Part shown: positions 46,822-55,638 of the stretch, in pieces | How the letters are laid out: each line of letters starts with the position of its first letter | How positions within the stretch are numbered: position 1 is the first letter of the stretch | Assembly: GCF_003143515.1 (NCBI RefSeq) | Contig: NZ_CP029343.1 | Location: 2,046,001-2,110,000, forward strand | Direction: 5' to 3' | From: Massilia oculi | Lineage (GTDB): Bacteria > Pseudomonadota > Gammaproteobacteria > Burkholderiales > Burkholderiaceae_D | DNA length: 64,000 nt | Notes under the pieces: generated by a model | Seen by the model: the letters and a program-made list of their open reading frames with translations, nothing else | Databases searched by the model: none | What the model was told of the DNA's origin: nothing | Program-made: the position numbers and the translations under genes

Positions 46822-49230
46822 ATGCTGTTGCGCGACTTTCGTATCGGCTGGCGCTTGCTGGCCAAGGACCACACGTATTCCGCGGTCGTGATCCTGGGGC
46901 TGGCGGTCGGCATCGCCGCCTGCTTCCTGCTGCTGGGGCTGGTGCGCCATGCCTTCTCCTACGACCGCCACGTGCCGCAGGCCGAGCGCGTGCACCTGTT
47001 GCTGGAGCGCTGGAACATCGACCTGATGGGGCGCAAGTGGACGGCCATGGCCAGCCTGCCGGCGCGCGACGCGGCCCTGGCCAGCGGCCAGCCGCTGCTG
47101 GCCACCGCCTTCCTGGCGCGCGGACTCGACGTGCGCGTCGACAACCAGGTGCGCGCCTTCGGCGTGACCCTGGTCGATCCCGCCTTCGTGCAGATCTTCG
47201 CGCCCGAGGTGCTGGCCGGCGACCTGCAGGCCGCCCTCACCCGCCCCGGCGCGCTGGCGCTGACGCGCAAGACCGCCGTGACCCTGTTCGGGCGGGAGGA
47301 CGTGGTCGGCGCCACCATGCAGGGCGATGGCGCGAGCTACACCGTGGCGGCGGTGCTGGCCGACCAGCCGGCGGCCACCACCATGCCCTACGAAGCGCTG
47401 TCCGGACTCGATGGCCCCGTCATGGCCGACAGCCTGCGGCGCGACATGCGGCGTTCATGGGGCTTCGTCGGAGGGAGCGTCTACATCAAGCTGCTGCCGG
47501 GCGCCGATCCCGAAGCGGTGCTCGAGAACGTGCGGCGCGGCCTGCGCCAGTCGCCGTTGGTGCAGCGCGAATACGCCGAGCAAGTCGCGGCCCTGGACGG
47601 GCGCGACCTGATCGACTACCGCCTCGCGCCCCTGCCCGAGGCCTACCTCGACCCCGAGCTGGATGGTGCGATGGCCGTGCACGGCAACCGCCAGGGCATG
47701 CTCGGCCTGGGCGTGGTGGCGCTGCTGATCCTGCTGCTGGCCGCCACCAACTACGTCAACCTGGCCACGGTGCGCACCCTGGCGCGCCAGCGCGAGATCG
47801 CGATGCGCAAGGTGCTGGGTGCCTCGGCGCCGGCGGTGGCGCGCCAGTTCCTGGCCGAGTCGGTGCTGGTCTGCATGGTGGCGACCCTGGCCGGCCTGCT
47901 GCTGGCCTGGCTGCTGCTGCCGGCGTTTGCCGACCTGGTGCAGCGCGAATTCGACGCCATGTTCACGCCCGGCGCCGTGCTGGCCACGCTGGCGCTCGGA
48001 TTGCTGCTCGGCCTGGTGGCCGGCGCCTGGCCGGCCTGGTCGGCCCTCAAGGTGCGCCCGGGAGCGGCGCTGGCGGGCCGCAACGGCAGCGAAAGCGCGC
48101 ACGGCCTGTCGCTGCGACGCCTGCTGACGGTGTTGCAGATCGCCACTGCCATGAGCCTCACCGCCATCACGCTGGCGGTGGCCTGGCAGACGCGCCATGC
48201 GAGCACCATCGATCCCGGCTTCGATCCGGCGCCGCTGCTGCTGTTCGGCGCCAACAACGACATGCGCGACGCCCGCACGCGCGCGCTGCGCGACGAGATC
48301 GCGCGCCTGCCGGACGTGGCCGGCGTCGCCACGTCGCAGATGCCGTTCAGCGTCGGCCACAACATCATCAGCATGCGGCGCGAAGGCGGTCAAGCCGCCG
48401 ACCTTAGCCTGTACGTGCTCAGCCCGGAATTCTTCGAGGTGCTGGGCGTGCGCGCGGTGGCGGGCCGGCTGTTCGACCCCAGGCTGGACGGGCCGAAGCA
48501 GATCGACCGCGTGGTGATCAACCGCAGCGCGGCGCGCCTGCTCGGCTACGCCAGTCCCGAGGACGCGGTCGGCACGCCCCTGCTGCGCACCGATGGAGAA
48601 CTGGCGCCGCAGCGCATCGTCGGCGTCGCGCCCGACTTGCGGCACCGCTCGGCGCGCGACCACCAGCCGCCGGCCGCCTACTACCTGCGCGAGAACACCC
48701 GCGTGTTCACGGTGCGGGCGCGCGCCCGACCCGAGGCGGTGGCGCGCGAGATCGAGGCGCTGTGGCCGCGCCACTTCCCGAACGAGACCCTGGGCGTGGT
48801 GCGCATGCAGCAGCTGACCTCGGACATGTTCTATGCCGACGACCTGCGCCTGGCCCGCCTGCTGGGCGCGTCGAGCGCGATCGCCGGCGCCATCGCGGCC
48901 TTCGGCATTTATGTGCTGGCCGCGTACAGCGTGCAGCGGCGCGAAAAGGAGATCGTGCTGCGCAAGCTGTATGGCGCCAGCAGCGGCGCGATCGGCCGCC
49001 TGGTGGCGCGCGAGACCGGTCTCCTGGTCGGCGCCGGCGCCCTGCTTGGCCTGCCGCTGGCCTGGCTGGCGATCCAGCAGTACCTGGGCGGCTTCGCCAC
49101 CCGGGCGCCGATCGGCGGCTGGACGCTCGCGCTGGGCCTGCTGCTGGCCTGCGGGGTGACGTTGGCGGCTACCCTGCGCCACGCGCTGGCGGCGATGCGC
49201 CTGCGGCCGGCGCAGGCGCTGCGCGAATAG
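46822..49230 (+). CDS. ABC transporter permease, two FtsX/MacB-type domains
   Basis: 802-residue permease with two repeats, each a periplasmic MacB-PCD domain plus FtsX-type helices, about eight helices in all. Repeat junctions are visible as ATNYVNLATVRTLARQREIAM followed by RKVLGAS, and again as YSVQRREKEIVLRKLYGAS near residue 705. It is larger than classical MacB (which has one set of four helices with a fused ATPase), so it is a self-contained pair. The ATG at 46822 follows GGAGAG. The substrate is unknown; family members export peptides, lipoproteins or drugs. Confidence 0.9.
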   Translation: MLLRDFRIGWRLLAKDHTYSAVVILGLAVGIAACFLLLGLVRHAFSYDRHVPQAERVHLLLERWNIDLMGRKWTAMASLPARDAALASGQPLLATAFLARGLDVRVDNQVRAFGVTLVDPAFVQIFAPEVLAGDLQAALTRPGALALTRKTAVTLFGREDVVGATMQGDGASYTVAAVLADQPAATTMPYEALSGLDGPVMADSLRRDMRRSWGFVGGSVYIKLLPGADPEAVLENVRRGLRQSPLVQREYAEQVAALDGRDLIDYRLAPLPEAYLDPELDGAMAVHGNRQGMLGLGVVALLILLLAATNYVNLATVRTLARQREIAMRKVLGASAPAVARQFLAESVLVCMVATLAGLLLAWLLLPAFADLVQREFDAMFTPGAVLATLALGLLLGLVAGAWPAWSALKVRPGAALAGRNGSESAHGLSLRRLLTVLQIATAMSLTAITLAVAWQTRHASTIDPGFDPAPLLLFGANNDMRDARTRALRDEIARLPDVAGVATSQMPFSVGHNIISMRREGGQAADLSLYVLSPEFFEVLGVRAVAGRLFDPRLDGPKQIDRVVINRSAARLLGYASPEDAVGTPLLRTDGELAPQRIVGVAPDLRHRSARDHQPPAAYYLRENTRVFTVRARARPEAVAREIEALWPRHFPNETLGVVRMQQLTSDMFYADDLRLARLLGASSAIAGAIAAFGIYVLAAYSVQRREKEIVLRKLYGASSGAIGRLVARETGLLVGAGALLGLPLAWLAIQQYLGGFATRAPIGGWTLALGLLLACGVTLAATLRHALAAMRLRPAQALRE

Positions 49231-49234
49231 CGCC

Positions 49235-50716
49235 TTACTTGACCGGCGTGTCGAGGGGCGCGCTGGCGGGCTGCGCGCGCGACGCGGCGTTGCGCTGCTC
49301 CCAGTAGTCGGCGTTCTTGATGCCGAGCGCCACCGGATCGAAGACCGGATCCTTGCCTGCCTTCTTCTGCGCTTCGTAGTCGCGCAGGCACTTGAAGGCG
49401 ACGTTGCGCAGCAGGATGATCGCCACGATGTTCAGCCAGGCCATCAGCCCGACGCCCATGTCGCCCAGCGCCCAGGCGACGTCGGCGGTCTTGACCGCGC
49501 CGTAGACGGTGGCGGCCACGATCGCGATCTTGAGCGCGAAATTGAGCCACGGATGGCGCGCGTGGCGGTCCATGTAGGCGATGTTGGTCTCGGCGATGTA
49601 GTAGTAGGCGACGATCGTGGTGAAGGCGAAGAACAGCAGCGCGATCGCCACGAACAGCGCGCCAAAGCCCGGCATCACGTTCTCGAGCGCGGTCTGCACG
49701 TAGCCGGGGCCGGCCGCCACGCCCTGCACGCCGACGAACATCTGGGTGCCGTCCGGCGCCTCGACGTTGTACTGGCCGGTAATCAGGAGCATGAAGGCGG
49801 TGGCCGAGCACACGAACAGGGTGTCGATGTAGACCGAGAAGCCCTGCACCAAGCCCTGCTTGGCCGGGTGGCTGACTTCGGCGGCGGACGAGGCGTGCGG
49901 GCCGGTGCCCTGGCCTGCCTCGTTCGAGTACACGCCACGCTTGACGCCCCACATGATGGCCATGCCGATGATGGCGCCAAAGCCGGCGTCAAGGCCGAAG
50001 GCAGAGCTGACGATCAGCGAGATTACCGCCGGCAACTGTTCGATGTGCAGGAACACGATGACGCAGGCCACCACGATATAGCCCAGCGCCATGAAAGGCA
50101 CCACCAGTTCGGCGAAGGTCGCGATGCGCTTGACGCCGCCGAAGATGATGAAGGCCAGCGCGATGGCCAGGACAGCGGCGGTGACGTTCGGATCGATGCC
50201 GACGGCCGTCTTCAGGCCCTCGGCGATCGAGTTGGCCTGTACGCCGGGCAGCAGCAGGCCGGTGGCGAATACCGTCGCGATCGCGAAGGTCCAGGCATAC
50301 CATTTGATGCCCAGGCCTTTTTCGATATAGAAGGCGGGACCGCCGCGGTACTGCTTGCCGATCTGCTCCTTGTAGACCTGGCCCAGCGTCGACTCGACGA
50401 AGGCCGAGCTGGCGCCCAGGAAAGCTACCGCCCACATCCAGAACACCGCGCCGGGGCCGCCGAAGGTGATGGCGGTGGCCACGCCGGCGATGTTGCCGGT
50501 GCCGACCCGGCCGGCGAGCGTCATCGTCAGTGCCTGGAAGGAGGACACGCCCTGCTCCGAGCTTTTACCTTCAAGCATCAGGCGGGTCATCTCCCGCACG
50601 TGCCGTACCTGCAGGAATCGTGACCGAAGCGAGAAATACAGCCCCACGCCTAGGCACAGCGCGATCAGCGCGGGGCTCCAGATGATGCCATTGATGGCGG
50701 TTACCAGATCGTTCAT
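49235..50716 (-). CDS. Alanine/glycine:cation symporter (AGCS family)
   Basis: 493-residue sodium-amino-acid symporter with about eleven helices. Family segments include GRVGTGNIAGVATAITFGGPGAVFWMW-type sequence (glycine-rich, about residues 75-105), KRGVYSNEAGQGTGPHASSAAE and PGYVQTALENVMPGFG. The start at 50716 gives the normal N terminus MNDLVTAINGIIWSP. A TTTACC-TTT-GGTAAA palindrome lies 34-48 bp upstream of it. Its end meets the ABC permease end with only 4 bp between stops. Confidence 0.92.
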   Translation of the reverse strand: MNDLVTAINGIIWSPALIALCLGVGLYFSLRSRFLQVRHVREMTRLMLEGKSSEQGVSSFQALTMTLAGRVGTGNIAGVATAITFGGPGAVFWMWAVAFLGASSAFVESTLGQVYKEQIGKQYRGGPAFYIEKGLGIKWYAWTFAIATVFATGLLLPGVQANSIAEGLKTAVGIDPNVTAAVLAIALAFIIFGGVKRIATFAELVVPFMALGYIVVACVIVFLHIEQLPAVISLIVSSAFGLDAGFGAIIGMAIMWGVKRGVYSNEAGQGTGPHASSAAEVSHPAKQGLVQGFSVYIDTLFVCSATAFMLLITGQYNVEAPDGTQMFVGVQGVAAGPGYVQTALENVMPGFGALFVAIALLFFAFTTIVAYYYIAETNIAYMDRHARHPWLNFALKIAIVAATVYGAVKTADVAWALGDMGVGLMAWLNIVAIILLRNVAFKCLRDYEAQKKAGKDPVFDPVALGIKNADYWEQRNAASRAQPASAPLDTPVK

Positions 50717-50749
50717 GCAAAGTCCTTGTCGCGTGGCAGAGGTTGAAGA

Positions 50750-50764
50750 TTTACCTTTGGTAAA
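50750..50764. promoter_or_regulatory. Perfect inverted repeat in the AGCS promoter region
   Basis: TTTACC-TTT-GGTAAA, 6-bp arms and 3-bp spacer, 34-48 bp upstream of the symporter start. It is probably an operator, but no regulator is adjacent. Confidence 0.5.
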
Positions 50765-50883
50765 GATGCCACAAGATACATTAATTAGAGGGAAATTTGC
50801 ATCGAAAAAAAATAGATTGGCCTCGCAATCGACCGTGGTTTCATGAGAAATGGCATCTAATAAATACATGATACGATCTGCCC

Positions 50884-51081
50884 ATGGACCGACGAAGCGA
50901 CTACAAGACCTCCCTGCGCATCGACGCCGTGATTCACGAGGCGTCCCCCGACCAGCGCACCAGCGCCGCGCGCCAGCTCGCCGAGCTCGGCGTACCGCTG
51001 GAAGTGACGATGCGCGTGCTCACCCGCCCGGCCGAGCGGCGCCACCAGGTCACGCCGGAAGACGTGCGCAACGCGCCGTAG
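50884..51081 (+). CDS. Small hypothetical protein, 65 residues
   Basis: A 65-residue protein with helical character (DYKTSLRIDAVIHEA, RTSAARQLAELGVPLEVTM) and a charged C terminus (RPAERRHQVTPEDVRNAP). I do not recognise a family. It has codon bias like the neighbours and no rival reading on the opposite strand other than a weak one. It stands alone between the divergent AGCS gene and the DUF2147 gene. It could be a small DNA- or protein-binding factor, but nothing proves this. Confidence 0.6.
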   Translation: MDRRSDYKTSLRIDAVIHEASPDQRTSAARQLAELGVPLEVTMRVLTRPAERRHQVTPEDVRNAP

Positions 51082-51171
51082 GTTGGAGGGAATCCTCTGA
51101 TTTCAGGCCGTCCTGTCTCCAGGCGACTTTGCTACACTCTGCCGTACCAACAACAATACTGGAGACCTACC

Positions 51172-51624
51172 ATGCGCCACCTGATGCACGCCAGCCTGAT
51201 CGCCGCCGCCATGCTCGCCCTGCCCACCGCCGCCATCGCGCAGAACGCCTCGCCGGTCGGCACCTGGAAAACCATCGATGACGAGACCGGCAAGCCGAAG
51301 GCGCTGGTGCGCATCACCGAGGAAGGCGGCGTCCTGACCGGCAAGATCGAGAAACTGTTCCGCCCGGCGGACCAGGACCAGAATCCCAAGTGCGTCAAGT
51401 GCAGCGACGCGCGCAAGGACCAGCCGATCATCGGCATGACGATCCTCTCGGGCCTCAAGAAGGAAGGCAACGAATACACCGGCGGCCAGATCCTCGATCC
51501 GTCCAACGGCAAGACCTACAAGAGCAAGGCCAGCCTGGCCGACAACGGCAGCAAGCTCGAAGTGCGCGGCTATGTCGGCGCCCCGATGTTCGGCCGCACC
51601 CAGACCTGGCAGCGCGACCAATAA
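51172..51624 (+). CDS. DUF2147 domain-containing exported protein
   Basis: 150 residues. A signal peptide (MHASLIAAAMLALPTAAIAQ) precedes a DUF2147 beta-barrel-like domain: SPVGTWKTIDDETGKPKALV, GGVLTGKIEKLF, CVKCSDARKDQPIIGMTIL, ILDPSNGKTYKSKASLADN and GAPMFGRTQTWQR. The function is unknown; the domain is common in periplasmic proteins of proteobacteria. GGAGACCT lies before the ATG. It ends at an intrinsic terminator. Confidence 0.9.
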   Translation: MRHLMHASLIAAAMLALPTAAIAQNASPVGTWKTIDDETGKPKALVRITEEGGVLTGKIEKLFRPADQDQNPKCVKCSDARKDQPIIGMTILSGLKKEGNEYTGGQILDPSNGKTYKSKASLADNGSKLEVRGYVGAPMFGRTQTWQRDQ

Positions 51625-51633
51625 ACCTTACCG

Positions 51634-51656
51634 CGGCCCGGCGACGGGCCGTTTTT
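51634..51656 (+). terminator. Intrinsic terminator after the DUF2147 gene
   Basis: CGGCCCG-GCGA-CGGGCCG followed by TTTTT (51634-51656). It ends 8 bp before the start of the SMR transporter gene. Confidence 0.83.
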
Positions 51657-51663
51657 CTTCCTG

Positions 51664-52005
51664 ATGACCCTGAATCAAGCCTATCTCTTCCTTGGCTTCG
51701 CCATCGTCGCCGAAGTGATCGGCACCACCGCCCTCAAGGCCTCCGACAGTTTTACCCGTCCCATTCCGAGCCTGGTCACGGTCGGCTGCTACGCCCTGTC
51801 GTTCTACCTGCTTACCTTCAGCCTGCGCGTGCTGCCCACCGGCATCGCCTATGCGATCTGGTCCGGTGTCGGCATCGTGCTCATCTCCCTGGTCAGCTGG
51901 TTGTATTTCCGGCAAAGCCTGGACCTGGCGGCCATCGCCGGCCTGGCCCTGATCGTTGCCGGCGTGCTGGTCATCAACCTGTTTTCGAAGAGCGTCGGCC
52001 ACTAG
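51664..52005 (+). CDS. Small multidrug resistance (SMR) family transporter
   Basis: 113-residue four-helix proton antiporter. The essential glutamate is in FAIVAEVIGTTALK (E17), and the family signature appears in LPTGIAYAIWSGVGIVLIS. It could export quaternary ammonium compounds (EmrE/Sug type) or guanidinium; the sequence does not decide. A terminator lies immediately upstream, so either a promoter overlaps that hairpin or the gene is read through. Confidence 0.92.
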   Translation: MTLNQAYLFLGFAIVAEVIGTTALKASDSFTRPIPSLVTVGCYALSFYLLTFSLRVLPTGIAYAIWSGVGIVLISLVSWLYFRQSLDLAAIAGLALIVAGVLVINLFSKSVGH

Positions 52006-52181
52006 CGCACGCCTGGTTCACGCGCCGGGCAATGTCGGCTATGCTGTCGCCAGGATCAAGTCAACGGCGCGTCAACCGCGACGTGTTGCCGGACGTTACT
52101 TCCAGCCCACCTTCGACCATTGGCGCAATGAAACCGACTTCCGTAGCGCGTGCCGCACGCCCCGTCTTCCGCGGACGGGCC

Positions 52182-52649
52182 ATGCGCGTGATTCGCCTTC
52201 TCAGCCTGGCTGGCGGCGTGTTCGGCATCCTGTTGCCGGCCGCCCTGCTGGCCTCGACCGCGCACGGCATTCCGGACTGGATCGAGCCGTATATCGTGCT
52301 GGTCGGCGTGGCGCTCGGCTCGGGCGGCTTCTTCCTGGTGGCGATGGCCGGCCACCGCATGAACCGCGATCCCATGCTGCGCTCGTTCGCCGCACTGCTC
52401 CTGATGATGCCCTTCGGCGCCAGTGGCATTGTGATCTGGCATGCAAGCAATATGCTGATGGTCTTCCTGTGCACCTTCCTGCTGATGCTGACCATCCTGC
52501 TGTACCTCAGCTTCATCTATCCGCTCACCCATGTGCCGCAGCAGCCGATCGTGCCCAAGACGCCTTCGCGGCGCGCTCACAAGCCGATCCAGTGGATCCC
52601 GGCGCGCCGCGGCGGCCAGCGCGAACGCCGCTATACGCAGCCTTCATGA
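52182..52649 (+). CDS. Hypothetical four-helix membrane protein, paralogue 1
   Basis: 155 residues from this start, with four hydrophobic helices (about 5-25, 38-58, 72-92, 98-120) and a basic tail (TPSRRAHKPIQWIPARRGGQR). I do not recognise a family. The central part, GSGGFFLVAMAGHRMNRDPM followed by LRSFAALLLMMPF, closely resembles the next gene but one, so the two are tandem paralogues. An upstream ATG at 52128 would add 18 basic residues; the ATG at 52182 directly precedes the first helix. No partner gene suggests a role. Confidence 0.65.
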   Translation: MRVIRLLSLAGGVFGILLPAALLASTAHGIPDWIEPYIVLVGVALGSGGFFLVAMAGHRMNRDPMLRSFAALLLMMPFGASGIVIWHASNMLMVFLCTFLLMLTILLYLSFIYPLTHVPQQPIVPKTPSRRAHKPIQWIPARRGGQRERRYTQPS

Positions 52650-52732
52650 GCGGCCATCCAGGCAAGCCGCCGCCCCCGATCGACTGGGCATTGACCCAGG
52701 CCACAGCATGGGATCAAGCCCGGCGGACATGA
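52646..52732 (+). CDS. Very small open frame overlapping the preceding gene
   Basis: 28-residue frame (begins MSGHPGKPPPPIDWALTQA) whose ATG overlaps the preceding stop as ATGA. Its coupling to that gene makes translation possible, but there is no independent evidence for it. It may be chance. Confidence 0.2.
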   Translation: MSGHPGKPPPPIDWALTQATAWDQARRT

Positions 52733-52879
52733 CGAAACCGTCTCGCACGAAGAAATAGTTACAACAAGTTTCTTTTCCTGTGTGCTATCTTGGTTTCACT
52801 GCCGGACCGGCAGGACGTTTTTCGTATGGCTATCCATGAATCCGGCCTTTGCTGTCTCTTCACCCTACAAGGATTTGCC

Positions 52880-53278
52880 ATGATCTTGCTTCGACTCGCC
52901 AGTCTGGTGGCCGGCGTGCTGGTGCTGATCGCACCGGCGATCCTGATCCGTGTCGGCGGCATGCCCCCGGATGCCGGCCGGGCCGGGGCGACGCTGGCCT
53001 GCGTGGTGCTGGCGGCAAGCGGCTTTTTCCTGGTCGGGATGGCCGGCCAGCGCCTGCGCCGCTCGACGCTGCTGCGCGCGCTGGCGGCGGTGCTGCTGGG
53101 CGTGCCGACGCTGGCCAGCGCCGCGCTGCTGTGGCGCGGCGGTTCGGCCGATGTGCTGTGGCTGGCCGGCGCCGTCATCGCCTTGAGCGTGCTGCTGTGC
53201 CTGACGGTCGTGTATCGCAGCGCACCCGCCATGGCGCTGTTCGCGTTGCGGCGCCGCCCTTCCGCGCCAGGTTCCTGA
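52880..53278 (+). CDS. Hypothetical four-helix membrane protein, paralogue 2
   Basis: 132 residues, with four helices at about 3-25, 36-55, 65-85 and 92-112 and a short basic end. AAGGA lies at good distance from the ATG. The stretch ASGFFLVGMAGQRLRRSTL followed by LRALAAVLLGVP matches paralogue 1 (GGFFLVAMAGHRMNRDPM, LRSFAALLLMMP). The first helix RLASLVAGVLVLIAPAILI also parallels RLLSLAGGVFGILLPAALL. The function is unknown. It is convergent with ruvB, 13 bp apart. Confidence 0.7.
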   Translation: MILLRLASLVAGVLVLIAPAILIRVGGMPPDAGRAGATLACVVLAASGFFLVGMAGQRLRRSTLLRALAAVLLGVPTLASAALLWRGGSADVLWLAGAVIALSVLLCLTVVYRSAPAMALFALRRRPSAPGS

Positions 53279-53291
53279 CGCGCGTCGCCGC

Positions 53292-54371
53292 TCACGCCGG
53301 CGGCAAGCTGTCCCACAAATCGCCCGTCGGGCTGATGCGCGGCGCGGTGACGCCGAAGTGCTGGTAGGCCAGCGGCGTGGCGATGCGTCCGCGCGGGGTG
53401 CGCTGCAGATAGCCCTGCTGGATCAGATACGGTTCGAGCACGTCCTCGATGGTGTCGGCCGCCTCGCCGATCGCCGCCGCCAGGTTGCCGATGCCGACCG
53501 GGCCGCCGGCGAACTTGAACAGCACCGCCTCCAGCAGCTTGCGGTCCATCACGTCGAAGCCGACGGTGTCGACGTCGAGCATCTTGAGCGCGCGATCGGC
53601 CATCTCGCGCGTGATCTCGCCATTGCCCTTCACCTCGGCGTAGTCGCGCACGCGGCGCAGCAGGCGGTTGGCGATACGCGGCGTGCCGCGCGCGCGCTTG
53701 GCCACTTCGCGCGCGCCGTCCTCGTCGATCGGCGCTTCCAGCAATGCGGCGCTGCGCGCCACGATCTTGGTCAGCTCCTCGACGTTGTAGAACTCAAGGC
53801 GCGCCACGATGCCGAAGCGGTCGCGCAGCGGATTGGTCAGCATGCCGGCGCGGGTGGTGGCGCCGACCAGGGTGAACGGCTGCAGGTCGAGCTTGACCGA
53901 GCGCGCGGCCGGGCCCTCGCCGATCATGATGTCGATCTGGTAGTCCTCGAGCGCCGGATACAGGATCTCTTCGACCACCGGCGACAGGCGGTGGATCTCG
54001 TCGATGAACAGCACGTCGTTGGGCTCGAGGTTGGTGAGCAGCGCCGCCAGGTCGCCGGGACGCTCGAGCACCGGGCCCGAGGTCTGGCGCAGGTTGACGC
54101 CCATCTCGCGCGCGATGATGTGGGCCAGCGTGGTCTTGCCCAGGCCCGGCGGACCGAACAGCAGGGTGTGATCGAGCGCCTCGCGCCGCTTGCGCGCGGC
54201 GCTGATGAAGATCTCGAGCTGGTCGCGGATCTTTTCCTGGCCGACGTATTCGTCCAGCTGCTTTGGACGCAAGGCGCGTTCGATCGCCTCTTCGTTGGGC
54301 GAGGCCGGCGCGGCGTCGATCACGCGGTGTTCGGCGAAGTTGCCATTAAAACTGTCGGTCTGGATGCTCAT
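53292..54371 (-). CDS. ruvB: Holliday junction branch migration ATPase RuvB
   Basis: AAA+ motor that drives Holliday junction branch migration with RuvA. The 359-residue protein has [20 protein letters not shown], Walker [15 protein letters not shown], Walker [17 protein letters not shown], sensor [10 protein letters not shown] and the C-terminal winged helix ([20 protein letters not shown]). The length is normal. It is the last gene of the ruvC-ruvA-ruvB set. Confidence 0.97.
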   Translation of the reverse strand: MSIQTDSFNGNFAEHRVIDAAPASPNEEAIERALRPKQLDEYVGQEKIRDQLEIFISAARKRREALDHTLLFGPPGLGKTTLAHIIAREMGVNLRQTSGPVLERPGDLAALLTNLEPNDVLFIDEIHRLSPVVEEILYPALEDYQIDIMIGEGPAARSVKLDLQPFTLVGATTRAGMLTNPLRDRFGIVARLEFYNVEELTKIVARSAALLEAPIDEDGAREVAKRARGTPRIANRLLRRVRDYAEVKGNGEITREMADRALKMLDVDTVGFDVMDRKLLEAVLFKFAGGPVGIGNLAAAIGEAADTIEDVLEPYLIQQGYLQRTPRGRIATPLAYQHFGVTAPRISPTGDLWDSLPPA

Positions 54372-54386
54372 GGGGTGTTTTCTGGA

Positions 54387-54965
54387 TTAGCCTTTGGACA
54401 GCGCCTTCAGCGCGAACTTGATGCCGTCCGAGACGCTCGCGCCGGCCGGCATGTTCTTGATCGCGAGGAGCGCTTCCTTGTCAGAATACCCCAGCGCGGC
54501 CAGCGCGTTGAGCACGTCCACCTGCGCGTCGTCACGGGCCGCGCCGGCGACCATGCCGATGTCGGCGCCAAGCTTGCCTTTCAGTTCCAGCAGCAGGCGT
54601 TCGGCCGTCTTCTTGCCGATGCCCGGCACCTTCACCAGGCGGCCGGTTTCCTGCAGGGTGACGGCCTGCGACAGCTCGGCCACCGACATGCCGGACAGGA
54701 TCGCCAGCGCCATGCGCGCGCCGATGCCGGTGATCTTGATCAGCTGGCGAAACAGCGCGCGTTCGGATGCCGAGCCGAAGCCGAACAGCAGGTGCGCATC
54801 CTCGCGCACCACCAGGTGGGTAAACAGGACGACTTTTTCGCCGGTATGCGGCAAGTTATAAAAGGTGCTCATCGGCACGTCGACTTCGTAGCCGACGCCA
54901 TTGCAATCGACCAGCACGTGCGGCGGCGCTTTTTCGAGCAGGATTCCAGAGAGGCGACCGATCAT
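54387..54965 (-). CDS. ruvA: Holliday junction DNA-binding subunit RuvA
   Basis: 192-residue tetrameric junction-binding protein. The N-terminal OB-fold starts [20 protein letters not shown], followed by helix-hairpin-helix motifs ([34 protein letters not shown]) and the small C-terminal RuvB-binding domain ([19 protein letters not shown]). It is 15 bp from both neighbours in the ruvCAB cluster. Confidence 0.97.
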   Translation of the reverse strand: MIGRLSGILLEKAPPHVLVDCNGVGYEVDVPMSTFYNLPHTGEKVVLFTHLVVREDAHLLFGFGSASERALFRQLIKITGIGARMALAILSGMSVAELSQAVTLQETGRLVKVPGIGKKTAERLLLELKGKLGADIGMVAGAARDDAQVDVLNALAALGYSDKEALLAIKNMPAGASVSDGIKFALKALSKG

Positions 54966-54980
54966 CGGTAAGGTTCCTAA

Positions 54981-55520
54981 TTAAGAGACGAGACGGCTGT
55001 TCTTCATGCGCAGCGCCTGCATATCGGGCGACAGCGTGCCCAGTAGCGACAAGGTGTCGATGCTGTGGGCATGGCAGATGGCGACGCCCAGGGCGTCGGC
55101 GGCATCGGTGCCCGGCAGGCCCGGCAGCTTGAGCAGGCGCGCAACCATGTCCTGCACCTGCGGCTTGGCCGCCTTGCCGGTGCCGACCACGGCCTGCTTC
55201 ACTTGCACCGCCGTATATTCGGCCACGTCGAGATCGGCGCTGACCAGGGCCGTGATCGCCGCGCCGCGCGCCTGGCCCAGCAGCAATGTCGATTGCGGGT
55301 TTACGTTGACGAAGACTTTTTCGATGGCGGAACAGGCCGGGCGGTAGGTGGCGATGATTTCGCTGACGCCGTGCAGGATGACCTTGAGCCGCGGCGGCAA
55401 AGCGCCCTCCAGCCCGGTCTTGATGGTGCCCGAGGCGATGTAGCGCAGCCTGGCGCCGTGTTTTTCAATGACGCCGAACCCCGTCGTGCGCAGGCCCGGG
55501 TCGATGCCGAGAATAATCAT
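54981..55520 (-). CDS. ruvC: Holliday junction resolvase RuvC
   Basis: 179-residue endonuclease resolving junctions. Catalytic acidic residues are in [38 protein letters not shown] and [16 protein letters not shown]. It is first of the ruv genes and follows purH by about 120 bp, a gap that contains a 7-bp perfect hairpin (55562-55579, ACTGTGT-AAAA-ACACAGT). Confidence 0.97.
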   Translation of the reverse strand: MIILGIDPGLRTTGFGVIEKHGARLRYIASGTIKTGLEGALPPRLKVILHGVSEIIATYRPACSAIEKVFVNVNPQSTLLLGQARGAAITALVSADLDVAEYTAVQVKQAVVGTGKAAKPQVQDMVARLLKLPGLPGTDAADALGVAICHAHSIDTLSLLGTLSPDMQALRMKNSRLVS

Positions 55521-55638
55521 GATGGAATGTTACCCCGGCTGGGGGTGTTCGTGGGAAAAATACTGTGTAAAAACACAGTTCACCACGCTTTGATCGCATC
55601 GGACCGGCAAATTCCGCCGGCCCGATGGTGCCGCCGGA

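Noticed and set aside
55562..55579. ACTGTGT-AAAA-ACACAGT hairpin between ruvC and purH as a terminator
   Set aside because: The stem is only 7 bp and AT-rich, and has no T run in the right place. It may be a regulatory site, but the evidence is too thin.
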